A program made the translations under genes and the position numbers. Source: Myxococcales bacterium UBA5297 (lineage in GTDB: Bacteria; Myxococcota; Myxococcia; Myxococcales; UBA5297). Taken from it: 23,867 bases of DNA. Positions 1 through 7,825 of the stretch are shown here, piece after piece; the stretch's first letter is position 1, and every line of letters begins with the position of its first letter. The stretch is taken from assembly GCA_002408385.1 (NCBI GenBank), contig DHSB01000107.1:1-23867 (forward strand). Direction: 5' to 3'. The notes below the pieces were generated by a model. It was given only the letters and a program-made list of their open reading frames with translations. It searched no databases and was not told the origin of the DNA.

Positions 1-281
1 GGCAGCGCCTTGGGCATCCCGGTCGCGTACTTCTCGGCCTGGACCTCGACTCCGGTGAGCGTCGTGCCCTCTTGCTTGGCTTCGATGACCCCGGCGGCCT
101 TGCCGTCGACGTAGAGCAGGTAGTCGGCCTTGCCGTGACCGGGCGCCAAGGCGAACTCGCGCACGGCGATGCCTCGCCCCGCGGTCAGGTCGATCGCGTC
201 GGCGTCCTGGACGAGCCAGCCCGCCTCCGCGAGCGCCGCGTCGATGTTCTCCCTTGCCAGCGCTTCCGGCGTGGTCGCCAT
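1..281 (-). CDS. hsdR: Type I restriction endonuclease R subunit, N-terminal fragment (runs off left edge)
   Basis: Reading the minus strand from the ATG at 279-281 gives about 93 residues without a stop up to the window edge. The start is supported by an AAGGGG Shine-Dalgarno six bases upstream. The protein opens MATTPEALARENIDAALAEA and carries GHGKADYLLYVDGK, then GVIEAK at about residues 76-81. This is the D...ExK pattern of the PD-(D/E)XK nuclease fold in the N-terminal domain of HsdR (EcoEI-like) proteins. In the family the subunit is about 800-1000 residues, with a DEAD-like translocase after the nuclease, and cuts DNA far from the HsdS recognition site. Only the nuclease start is visible; the helicase part and any hsdM/hsdS lie outside. 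A broken copy of the same start lies at 3089-3286. Family assignment is fairly sure; intactness cannot be judged. Confidence 0.8.
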   Translation of the reverse strand, partial: MATTPEALARENIDAALAEAGWLVQDADAIDLTAGRGIAVREFALAPGHGKADYLLYVDGKAAGVIEAKQEGTTLTGVEVQAEKYATGMPKAL

Positions 282-393
282 GGCATCCCCTTGGTCTCGG
301 TCGGCGCGGCGGCGAAGGCGGCACGCGCACCCGACGATCTACCGCATCGACGCGGGGAGTGACCAATGGTGGACGGTAGAGCGGGCGGCACAG
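82..393. repeat. Direct repeat copy 1: hsdR 5' end plus upstream DNA
   Basis: This stretch matches 3089-3403 at most positions by eye, in the same orientation. It covers the first ~66 codons of hsdR and about 110 bp of upstream sequence, including the Shine-Dalgarno. Outside these limits the two copies have nothing obvious in common. Confidence 0.8.
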
Positions 394-881
394 CGCTGCC
401 GCAACCGGATCGCGCGAGGCGTAGGAGAGCCGCCGTCTCTGCGGCGCGCGCTTTGGCGGCGGCTCGACCTAGTCCGCTCCCCGGCCGCGACCAGAGATCC
501 AGTTGCAGCGCGGACAACGCAATCCCTCATGCGACCGGTGAGTCCGCCTGATCGCTGGCGAAGGCGTCCTCGGGGGGCCAAGGGACGGACGGGGAGGTGG
601 ACCTGGCTGGCCGGCGACAGTGGATCACCGCCGAGGGTCTCGGTGCAAAGCAGGGCATCTTTCGCGAAAGACGCCGGCCGTCTGGTCGATTTGTCGCTGT
701 AATTACGGACGGTTGCGAGCCTGTTTCGAAGCCTCGGGAAGGGGTTTGTAGAGCGCCAGGATTGCCCAGGAGCGGCCGTTCGAACCCCAGCCTCATTAAA
801 AAGTGGGCCTGGCGACCCCAAACGGCTCTACGGGCCAGCCAGAACCCTCACAGGGCCGATCTGGCTCAGAAAAGGTGCTCA
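282..881. other. Intergenic stretch without a convincing gene
   Basis: Positions 282-393 are the upstream half of direct repeat copy 1. From 394 to 881 the open frames on both strands are short, arginine/serine/proline-rich and without recognisable motifs, so I read them as GC-rich noise. A segment at 832-875 resembles one at 11091-11132. The only other clear signal is an AAAGG Shine-Dalgarno just before the ATG at 882. Confidence 0.5.
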
Positions 882-1332
882 ATGGAGCCCGCGCGCGGCT
901 GGAGAGGCGCCGACCTCGAGGCTCGCCTCAAGGCGATCGCCGCCGAGATCGCGGGCTTCGGGGTCGACCTCACCTCGGATGAGCGGCTTCACACCACCAA
1001 GCTCCGCCAGGGCGGCGAGCGGATCGTCGAGCTGCTCGAACGTCTCGCGACGCAGTACTCGCTGACGCTGTCCGGCTTGCCCATCACCGGTATGGTCAAC
1101 GACCTCGCGCTCGCCCACCAGGTGCGGCCGCTCGCGAGCCAGGCTTAGTCGGTCCGCGAACACCCTGAGCGACACGGCACTGCAGGCCGACTCGGGGTGC
1201 TGGTGGGTCGCCACCGCCTACTACAGCGCCCTCGTGCGCATCGCCGACTCCGACCCGAAGCTGGCCGAGGCGCTCCAGCCCTCCGTCGACTTCTGCCACC
1301 GGGCGCCGCCGCAAGAAGACGGAAACCCGTAG
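882..1332 (+). pseudogene. Frameshifted helical protein of unknown function
   Basis: The ATG at 882 has an AAAGG ribosome binding site six bases upstream. The first frame reads a protein-like helical sequence (LEARLKAIAAEIAGFGVDL, then GGERIVELLERLA) and stops at 1146-1148. Protein-like sequence resumes in another frame from about 1141 (LQADSGCWWVATAYYSALV, then DPKLAEALQ) to a stop at 1330-1332. Near 1295-1301 a third frame takes over with a basic tail (GRRRKKTETRRRD), so at least two indels are likely. I infer a former gene of about 150-190 codons. The function is not recognised. Its W-V and P-x-L-A-E pattern vaguely resembles the C-terminal half of the helical protein encoded at 4025-4762. 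Sequencing error cannot be excluded. Confidence 0.6.
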
Positions 1333-1685
1333 ACGCGACATCGACGAGCGACACCCGGCGCTTTCCCCTCCCCGGCAGCCGGCGCCGCGCTTCGTTTGCC
1401 CGGCCAAAAGTCTGGTGATCGCCTCATCCTCAACCGGCGAGCTCGGACTTTGGATCCGTCGCGCCCCCTCGGCCGACGATTGCCCGGCCTGTCGCTTGAG
1501 TATTGCGGAAGCCTCGACCACCATCGATGACCAATGCTTCTCGGCGGCAAATCCCGCTTCGGTCCTTGCCCTCCCTTCGTTGTCTCGCTGTTCTCGGTTT
1601 CCCCCAAGAACGCGAGCGGGCTTCCTTCTGCAGTTCGATCCCGTCTCAAGGCCCCTTCGCCAACCACACGATCTCGAGGAACGCC

Positions 1686-3014
1686 ATGCGCAACTGCACT
1701 TTCTCGCCCCTGCTGATTGCCTCCGTCCTTCTTTCGAGCCCGGTGTTCGCGGAGGTGGAGGCCGACTGCTACGAAGGCGCGGCGGCCAAAACCTGTAGGC
1801 CCGATCGCCTCGGCGAGTTGAGGCTTGCCGATATCGTCATGGGAAAAGCCCTGCGCAGGGCGGGCTGGGACGGTCGTTCCTTTGGGGTGCAATACCTCGC
1901 GAGCAGCGATGGCGGGCCGGATACTCTTCTGTTCACTCTGCGGGGACCGAAAACGCGGCGCGTGTCGAAGACCGATGCTTCGAACGAGGTCGCCAGCGCC
2001 GAGGAAATGGCTCTCATCGCCGAAGAAATGCGATGGAGACTGGACGAGCTTGGAGATTTCAACAAGGCGCGTCTCCTTCGCTTCGTGAGCGAGGTCCAGA
2101 TCGACAACCGCCAAGGGCTGGTCCATACGGTGTTGAAGGTGCCCTGTTACGAGGGCGTCTGCTCGACCTACCGCAAGGCCGATGCCGAAGATGCCGCGCG
2201 GTTTCTTGCGCCGGTGCTCGAGAAGGCGGGATGGCGGCCCTCTCTATTCAGCGTCCAATACGTTGCCGATCCCGATGTCGACCGAGCCGACGCCTCCGAA
2301 GCAGCCGAGGACGAGCTCGTGATCGACCTGCGCTGCGCGAGGGGCGGCCAACGACCGACCTTTGCCGGTGCAAGCTCCGAGGACGTGGACTTCGCGGCGA
2401 AGACCATCAAGAAGTTTCTCTACGAGGCTCCGCCCTCTGCGAAGGAGCGGCTGCTGCGCGGCGTGGACAGGATCCGGGTCGGCTCCAATTCCTTCAGTGC
2501 CTCGGAGGTCAATCCCTCGCCTGCGTTCCTGGCGCTGCCTCCGGAAGAGCGTAAGAGGCTCCAGGACGAGGCTCGCGCGAAGGCCCTCGAGATCCTCGCG
2601 CAGTCGCCTCTGTTCGGCGGCAAGAGCGACAGCCCCGCGGAGTCTGCCCCGGAGAAACCGGCGAAAGCCGAAGAGCGCGAGGGCGCCCAAGTGGCTTTCG
2701 AGGATTGCAGGATAGAGACCTCGGCAGCCATGGCAGAAAGGCTGATTGCACGTCGCCGCCTCCCGATCCGTATCTGCTACGACAACAGCTTCCCCAGGCA
2801 TGAAACCCAACCCGCCGGCGAGGTGACGGTCACCTTCGTCATCGACCTCGACGGCAACGTCCAAACCCCTCGAGCTCGTGGAGACTCGGCGGTTCTCGAC
2901 GATAAACTCTCCGAATGCATTCTCAGTCGCGTCCGCAGTTGGACCTTTCCGGCGGGAAAAAAGGCCGACCCGGTCTCCGTCACCTATCGATTTCCGATGA
3001 GCGAGCGCCTGTGA
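1686..3014 (+). CDS. Secreted protein with AgmX/PglI (TonB-like) C-terminal domain and duplicated internal module
   Basis: This encodes 442 aa. I chose the ATG at 1686 because it follows a GAGGA site by six bases and starts a clear Sec signal peptide (MRNCTFSPLLIASVLLSS, cleavage probably after VFA at residue 22). An upstream in-frame ATG at 1503 would bury that signal. Two related modules follow, each opening CYEG (residues 28 and 154) and containing a K/R-AGW...F(G/S)VQY block. A charged Ala/Pro/Glu linker lies at about 313-335. The last ~90 residues have the AgmX/PglI C-terminal pattern: an RICYDNSF start, GEVTVTFVIDLDGNV, and VRSWTFPAGKK. In Myxococcota this domain occurs in gliding and envelope proteins and resembles the TonB C-terminus. 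Periplasmic or envelope location is inferred; the specific role is unknown. Confidence 0.8.
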   Translation: MRNCTFSPLLIASVLLSSPVFAEVEADCYEGAAAKTCRPDRLGELRLADIVMGKALRRAGWDGRSFGVQYLASSDGGPDTLLFTLRGPKTRRVSKTDASNEVASAEEMALIAEEMRWRLDELGDFNKARLLRFVSEVQIDNRQGLVHTVLKVPCYEGVCSTYRKADAEDAARFLAPVLEKAGWRPSLFSVQYVADPDVDRADASEAAEDELVIDLRCARGGQRPTFAGASSEDVDFAAKTIKKFLYEAPPSAKERLLRGVDRIRVGSNSFSASEVNPSPAFLALPPEERKRLQDEARAKALEILAQSPLFGGKSDSPAESAPEKPAKAEEREGAQVAFEDCRIETSAAMAERLIARRRLPIRICYDNSFPRHETQPAGEVTVTFVIDLDGNVQTPRARGDSAVLDDKLSECILSRVRSWTFPAGKKADPVSVTYRFPMSERL

Positions 3015-3088
3015 GCCACCGAAGCGCGAATTGAGCAAGCTTCTGCATCGAGCGGGATTCGTCGCCTGCTCTCTGCTCGCGCGAACGG

Positions 3089-3286
3089 CGATGACCCCGG
3101 CGGCCTTGCCGTCGACGTAGAGCAGGTAGTCGGCCTTGCCGTAACCGGCGGGCGCCAAGGGAATTCGCGCACCGCGATGCCTCGGCCCGCGGTCAGGTCG
3201 ATCGCGTCCGAGTCCTGGACGAGCCAGCCCACCTCCGCGACTGCGTCGATGTTCTCCCGTGCCAGAACTTCCGGCGTGGTCGCCAT
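3089..3286 (-). pseudogene. Frameshifted duplicate of the hsdR 5' end
   Basis: From the ATG at 3284-3286 on the minus strand the translation begins MATTPEVLARENIDA and follows the intact copy at 1-281 to VREF. A one-base deletion near 3162 then shifts the frame; the shifted frame still shows GYGKADYLLYVDGK and GVI. Similarity ends at about 3089, exactly where the intact copy continues into the EAK of the nuclease motif, so the catalytic Glu and Lys are lost. The Shine-Dalgarno (AAGGGG) is retained. The fragment cannot encode a working restriction subunit. It is probably a partial duplication left after a recombination or insertion event. Confidence 0.85.
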
Positions 3287-3403
3287 AGCGTCCCCTTGGT
3301 CTCGGGCGGCGCGCGGGCGGCGAAGAGGGCACGCGCACCCGAGGATCTACCGCATTGGCGCGCGGCGGGTGACCAATGGCGGACGATGGAGCAGGTGGCA
3401 CAG
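3089..3403. repeat. Direct repeat copy 2: hsdR 5' end plus upstream DNA
   Basis: Partner of 82-393, in direct orientation, with scattered substitutions and small indels. The two copies bracket about 2.7 kb containing the pseudogene at 882-1332 and the AgmX-domain gene. Confidence 0.8.
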
Positions 3404-3745
3404 GGCGAGCGGACGGCCTGCCCCGCGGCTCAAGACCGATCACACGGCGACGCGCTTCGGGCTGCGAGCCCGAGGCCCCGTGCAATCTCTTCGGGCGATT
3501 TCGGGTCGGGCACGGTCATGCCGACCGTCGCACCTGGTCCTCGTCCGGCAGTGGCGGGGGCGTGTTCTCGGCTCGGGAAGAACGAGCGCATCGGTCCAAT
3601 GACCGCGAGTTCGTTGCCGACGCACTCCCGGCACTCCGGTTCGCAGGCTCCGTGCTCGGGGAAACCCGCGCCGACCCGGCTCACCGCCTATCCGCGCCCT
3701 GGTCACGAGGCTCCGACATTTGGTCGGACCCGCGCGCGCGTGAAC

Positions 3746-3808
3746 CTCATTCCTCCGCGCGCCCGTCTGATTCCTCCGCGCGCCCGCACCATCGTCCCGC
3801 GCGCCTCC
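3746..3808. repeat. Three tandem ~21-bp units
   Basis: Units at 3746-3766, 3767-3788 and 3789-3808. The first two are almost identical (CTSATTCCTCCGCGCGCCCG); the third is degenerate (CATCGTCCCGCGCGCC). They lie in the non-coding stretch 3404-4024, where I see no other supported gene. A minus-strand open frame at 3430-3684 is too uncertain to call. Confidence 0.6.
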
Positions 3809-4024
3809 GCGTCGCTCGTGCAACCGCGCGGACAGCCCTCGCTTCGACTCTCGCATCTATTGGATGAGCACACGGCCGCCTGTCGCCCGCCCGGTTCATT
3901 CGACAAGCGACGCCGGCTCGAACGGCCCCGCCTCCGACGATTGCGAGACCGACTCAGGACGGCCTACCATGGCAACCGAACGACTTTGGCGCGTCACTGC
4001 GCCGGTTTCAGGAGGGGAAAGCCG

Positions 4025-4762
4025 ATGCCCGCGACCCGCCGCAAGCGAGCGCCGAAGAAGCCGCTGCCCAAGCGCCACCGGCTGCCGGACATCCCGGTCA
4101 CGGTCGCGGTCCACGAGGCGCGGCTGCTCGCCGATTCGACCCGCCGGTACCGGGAGCGCTTCGCGCGCCTGCCCGACTTCGACCTTGGCCTGCTCGACGG
4201 GCTGCCCCAGCTCGCGGCGGCGCTCGACGAGCGCGAGCGCGCCTGGGTGCTCAGCCGCAACGACCTCGCCCGGGCGCCGCGAGCGCCTCTCCGGGCGCAG
4301 GCCGCGCGCCTGCGGTCAGAGCTGGTGCGCTCGGCGCGCTACCTGCTTCGGGCCCAACCGAAGGCGCTCGCTGCCATCAGTCGCAAGCGCGACCTGGCGA
4401 GCCTGGCGCAGGATCTGAACGGCCTCGCGCGCATCGTGAAGAAGCACGCGGCGAAGTTCGCCGGCGACCCGGTGCTTCCGGCCGATGTCGTGGAGGTCGC
4501 ATGCAAGCTGGCGGGCGAGCTGTCCAAGGTGCCGGGCATGCATCCGGCCCGCATCGCGAGCGAGGCGCGCAACGAGGCCTTTTGGGTGCTGGCGCACGCG
4601 GTCGCCGAGGTTAGGGCCGCCGCGCGCTACCTGTTTCGCAATCAGCCAGCGGTCCTCGCCGAGATGACCAGCGGATATCAGGGCGACAAGCAGAAGCGCC
4701 GGCGAGCCCGTCGGCGCAGCGCGGCGCCGGCTGCGGAGGAGAAGCCGGGGGCCAAGGGCTGA
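4025..4762 (+). CDS. Hypothetical basic helical protein with repeated ARYLxRxQPxxLA motif
   Basis: This encodes 245 aa. The ATG at 4025 follows an excellent AGGAGGGG site; the longer in-frame extension upstream is low-complexity and unlikely. The N-terminus is Lys/Arg/Pro-rich (MPATRRKRAPKKPLPKRHR) and the C-terminus is again basic (KQKRRRARRRS). The core is Ala/Leu/Arg-rich and predicted helical. A motif repeats inside: ARYLLRAQPKALAAI at about residues 106-120 and ARYLFRNQPAVLAEM at about 199-213. The basic tails would suit nucleic-acid binding, but that is inference. I recognise no family. The next gene starts 37 bp downstream on the same strand, so the two probably form an operon. Confidence 0.75.
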   Translation: MPATRRKRAPKKPLPKRHRLPDIPVTVAVHEARLLADSTRRYRERFARLPDFDLGLLDGLPQLAAALDERERAWVLSRNDLARAPRAPLRAQAARLRSELVRSARYLLRAQPKALAAISRKRDLASLAQDLNGLARIVKKHAAKFAGDPVLPADVVEVACKLAGELSKVPGMHPARIASEARNEAFWVLAHAVAEVRAAARYLFRNQPAVLAEMTSGYQGDKQKRRRARRRSAAPAAEEKPGAKG

Positions 4763-4799
4763 AGCCGCGCGAGGAATCTCGAGGAAACTGGTAAGGACG

Positions 4800-5525
4800 A
4801 TGCGAGCGAACCCGCGCAAACCGAACCCCGTGGTCACCCGCTGGCTGCGCGCCGAATGCGAAGGCGGCGACGAGCAGGCCGGCCCGGACTGGGAGACGTG
4901 GCTGCTGCGGCGCATGAACGCGGGCGCCATCCTCGATATCGACGGCCTCTTCGTCGATCGCGCGGTCGTCGAGCAGAGGTTCGCCTGCGTGCCCGAGCGC
5001 TGCGCGCCCGGACCCGGCCGCGGCCGGTGGCGAAGCTGTTGCGCGGACGCCGAGGTGACGCTCTCCCCCGCGGAGCTGCGCAGGCTGCGGCGCCACCAGA
5101 GGGTTCTCGCGCCGGCGCTCATCGGCCGCGAGCCGCGCCTCGCCGGCTGCGGCAGCGACTTCTGGCGCGCCCACGGCCCGAGTATCGCCAGACCCGGCGG
5201 GCGCTGTGCGTTCTCGCAGCTCGATTCCAAAGGGCGCATCCGCTGCCACCTGCACGCCGTGGCCCGCGGGCGCCGACTCGAGCAGAGCGAGCTCCAACCG
5301 CTGAGCTGCCGGCTCTTCCCGCTCATCGTCGTCGACTTGGGCGCGGGACGGACGCTGCTGACGGTGGTCGCGAAGAGCACCTTTCGGCTCGTCGCCACCT
5401 GGCCCCCGGGGCGGTTCCCGTGCTTGAACGACGACGCCCTGCCGCCGCTGCACGTCTCGATGCGCCGGGATCTCGACTGGCTCTTCGGGGCGGGGTTCGC
5501 GCGGGCGCTGGCGGCGCGCGGCTGA
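4800..5525 (+). CDS. Cysteine-cluster protein, DUF3109/YkgJ-like
   Basis: This encodes 241 aa. The ATG at 4800 follows AAGGA by four bases. Cysteines are ordered as in metal-binding cysteine-cluster proteins of the DUF3109/YkgJ type: C63 and C68 (FACVPERC), C80-C81, C136 (GRCAF), C149 with His151 and His153 in RIRCHLH, and C170 in LQPLSCRLFPL. The VDRAVVEQRF lead-in before the first pair also fits DUF3109. Such proteins are thought to bind Zn or an Fe/S centre, but the reaction is not known. It lies 37 bp behind the helical-protein gene and is probably co-transcribed with it. Family placement is moderately sure; function is open. Confidence 0.7.
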   Translation: MRANPRKPNPVVTRWLRAECEGGDEQAGPDWETWLLRRMNAGAILDIDGLFVDRAVVEQRFACVPERCAPGPGRGRWRSCCADAEVTLSPAELRRLRRHQRVLAPALIGREPRLAGCGSDFWRAHGPSIARPGGRCAFSQLDSKGRIRCHLHAVARGRRLEQSELQPLSCRLFPLIVVDLGAGRTLLTVVAKSTFRLVATWPPGRFPCLNDDALPPLHVSMRRDLDWLFGAGFARALAARG

Positions 5526-5586
5526 GGCTCGGCCGGGTTTCTTCAAGACGTGTCGAAGAATCCTTCGAGCGACAACCGGCCAGCCC

Positions 5587-5725
5587 CCGGTCACCCCGAG
5601 CGTAGAGGCGACCAGCGGGAGCCTCGAAGTCGAAGGGGCCCGCGCGAAGTCGAGCCCCTCGCCTCCGCCTCCCTCGTTCCTCGGGAGCTACGCTCGGGCC
5701 TCTCGACTTTGCTCGAGGTGACCGG
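5587..5725. repeat. Large palindromic element between convergent genes
   Basis: The outer arms CCGGTCACCCCGAGCG (5587-5602) and 5710-5725 are inverted complements at 14 of 16 positions. Inside, AGGGGC (5634-5639) pairs with GCCCCT (5654-5659), and CGAAGTCGA occurs twice (5625-5633 and 5645-5653). The sequence style (GGTCACCCCGAGCG, CGAAGTCGAAGGGG) resembles palindromic repeats dispersed in many bacterial genomes. It fills most of the 280-bp gap between two convergent genes, so it could also end transcription from both sides. Confidence 0.65.
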
Positions 5726-5805
5726 AGGTAGCGAGCCGAAGGTCAGGGTGATTCTCCGACACCTCTTGCAGCCGCTTCTGGATTCCCTACCGCGCTCTGG
5801 GCTGC

Positions 5806-7518
5806 CTACCGGCGCGGCACCTGGAAGTCGCGGACCACGGCCATGTGCTGCATGTTGAGCGCGTCGCTGTCGTCGCGAAGGATGGGCGCCACCTCGCTGA
5901 GCGGGGTGTAGATGCGGCTGTCGAAGACGAGCCCGTCGTCGAAGGTGCGCGAGCCGATGACCACGGGGCGGGCGTGGGCGTCGAGGTCGTCGTCGACCGT
6001 GAGCCAGTCGTAGGGCGAGCTTCGGTTGGCGTTGGTGTTCGTGTTGCCGCGGTGGTCGGCGGGGTAAGGCCCCGCGGTCACGACCACTGAGCGCAGCGTG
6101 CTGATGGCCGACTCACCGCGGGTCGAGGTGTTGAAGTCGCCGCCGATGACCAGGTAGTCGTCGGCGGGGACGACCTGCTCGACCTTCGTGACCACCTGAT
6201 GCGCTTCGCTCGCCCGGTCGCCTGAGCTCGTCGTGAGGAAGTGCACGCTGACGACCCACAGGTCGCGCGGACCCGGCAGGTCGATGCGCGCCCAGGCGAA
6301 GTCCCGGTTCGCCGCCCGCGTGTCGGTCCACTCGCCGGACTGCACGATGGGATAGCGGCTGATGACGCCGTTGGGGATTTGGGAGTCGAGCTCGCGAGAG
6401 TGATAGAAACGCGAGCCGAAAGCGCTCTCGACCATCGAGCGGATGCTGCGCTCGTCGTTGGCGCCGTAGTTGAACTCCTGGATGAGCACCACGTCGGGCT
6501 TGAGGCCCTGGAAGATGCGGATGCCCTCGCCCGGGTCGTACGACTGGCGGTTGCCGCTGCTGGTGTTCGCCGCCATCACCCGCAAGGCGAGCCGCGGAGG
6601 CGAGGTGCCCGAGGGACAGGTCCCGCAGTCGATCATCTGGCCGCAGCCGTCGTAGGCCTCGCCGCAGCCTACGCCCTGGTCGGCGCAGCCAATCGGCGTG
6701 CAGCCGCACATCCCCTCGACGCCGCCGCCGCCACACGAGTCAGGCGCGGCGCAGCCGCAGTCGAGGGTGCGGCTGCAACCGTCGAACACCTGCCCACAGG
6801 CGCCGAGCTGCGCGCACGTCTTCGGCCGGCAGCCGCAGAGGTTGGCGATTCCGCCGCCGCCGCAGCTCTGCGGCTCGGCGCACTCGCCGCACTCGACCGT
6901 GCGGATCTCGCCGCACAGGTCGGCCGCCGTGACCGTGCCGCAGTTCTTGAAGACGCGCGCGCAGAGCTGCGCGTCGCTCTCGCCCCCGCAGCTACAGACG
7001 CCCTCGGTCGGCGCGCTGCAGGCGTTGGGCTCCGGGCATCCGCCGCAGCTCATCGTGCCCCCGCAACCGTCGGGATACTCGCCGCACGAGCTCTCGGGGC
7101 AATTGGCCAGCTCGCAGCCAGGCGGCACGCAGATGTTGAGCTCTCCGTTGCTGCGGCAAACCTTGTCGTCGGTGCACTCGCCGCACTCGACCGTGTTCCC
7201 GCAGCCGTCGGGGTTCTGGCCACAGCCGTTGGCCGGGCACTCCTGCGGCTGGCAGTCGCCGGGGACGCAGATGTTCTGGTAGCCCTTGCCGCCGCAGACC
7301 TGGCCCTCGGGGCATCCGCCGCATTCGAGCGTGCCCCCGCAGCCGTCCGGAGCGGTGCCGCATTGCTTGCCGGCGCCCTCGCAGCTCATCGGGACGCAGG
7401 CGTCGTCGGGGAAGGGTTGAGGGCCAGGGCCCGGGCAGGCGCTCAGACCGAGGAGGCAGAGGAGCAGGGCGAGGCGCGTGAGCGAAGTCGTTCTGGATGT
7501 GTTGGCTAGGCGTCCCAT
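5806..7518 (-). CDS. Cys-rich-repeat lipoprotein with endonuclease/exonuclease/phosphatase domain
   Basis: This encodes 570 aa. A lipoprotein signal (LALLLCLLGLSAC) places the lipidated Cys at residue 28. Residues ~41-305 contain six Cys-rich units of about 36-50 aa, of the form C-x-CG-x-DGCG-x-CG-x-C-x-C (APDGCGGTLECGGC, NPDGCGNTVECGEC, YPDGCGGTMSCGGC and so on). From about residue 310 an EEP fold is visible: VMAANTSSGN (metal-site Asn), VVLIQEFNYG (catalytic Glu), NGVISRYPI, LWVVSVHFLT, LVIGGDFNTS (Asp/Asn), SPYDWLTVD and a terminal QHMAVVRDF (His). EEP enzymes cleave phosphodiesters in nucleic acids or act as phosphatases. Outer-membrane or surface anchoring and extracellular nuclease activity are inferred; the substrate is unknown. 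The ATG at 7518 has only a weak ribosome site. Confidence 0.85.
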   Translation of the reverse strand: MGRLANTSRTTSLTRLALLLCLLGLSACPGPGPQPFPDDACVPMSCEGAGKQCGTAPDGCGGTLECGGCPEGQVCGGKGYQNICVPGDCQPQECPANGCGQNPDGCGNTVECGECTDDKVCRSNGELNICVPPGCELANCPESSCGEYPDGCGGTMSCGGCPEPNACSAPTEGVCSCGGESDAQLCARVFKNCGTVTAADLCGEIRTVECGECAEPQSCGGGGIANLCGCRPKTCAQLGACGQVFDGCSRTLDCGCAAPDSCGGGGVEGMCGCTPIGCADQGVGCGEAYDGCGQMIDCGTCPSGTSPPRLALRVMAANTSSGNRQSYDPGEGIRIFQGLKPDVVLIQEFNYGANDERSIRSMVESAFGSRFYHSRELDSQIPNGVISRYPIVQSGEWTDTRAANRDFAWARIDLPGPRDLWVVSVHFLTTSSGDRASEAHQVVTKVEQVVPADDYLVIGGDFNTSTRGESAISTLRSVVVTAGPYPADHRGNTNTNANRSSPYDWLTVDDDLDAHARPVVIGSRTFDDGLVFDSRIYTPLSEVAPILRDDSDALNMQHMAVVRDFQVPRR

Positions 7519-7633
7519 CGGCTCATTTCACCACAGTCGAGCGGACGGTTCGAGCACTGGCGTCCTCGGTGGACCGGGGACCGACAACCCGTCGCCGGTC
7601 GACAGCCCGGGCTTCCGCCCGGAACCTAGCTCT

Positions 7634-7776
7634 CAACTCCCAAGCCGGCCTTAGCCGGAACCCAGCCGACTCCGGGAGGTCGGGGCGGCCGGCAGGCTCC
7701 AGACTTCAGACTTCAGACTTCAAATTCTTGCCAGTCTGGTCAGGCTCTGCCGGGTAGATCCCCAACTCCCAACTCA
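7634..7776. repeat. Short heptameric repeats and small hairpin
   Basis: The 307-bp gap 7519-7825 holds three tandem AGACTTC units (7701-7721), CAACTCC at 7634-7640 and again at 7763-7769 followed by CAACTCA (7770-7776), and a small hairpin (CCGGC-CTTA-GCCGG, 7645-7658). I see no gene here. The gap lies between divergent genes and must hold both promoters, which I could not identify. Confidence 0.55.
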
Positions 7777-7825
7777 GTCGAGAGTCGACAGCGGGCAGCA
7801 GGCGGCCTGGTGCTAGGCTGCGCCG

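Noticed and set aside
765..800. CCGTTCGAACCCC, like a tRNA T-arm
   Set aside because: The flanks do not form a T stem and no acceptor or anticodon arm is found upstream; not a tRNA or a clear attachment site.
6241..7509. Plus-strand 422-codon Ala-rich open frame
   Set aside because: Antisense to the Cys-repeat lipoprotein; low-complexity Ala/Arg/Val composition.
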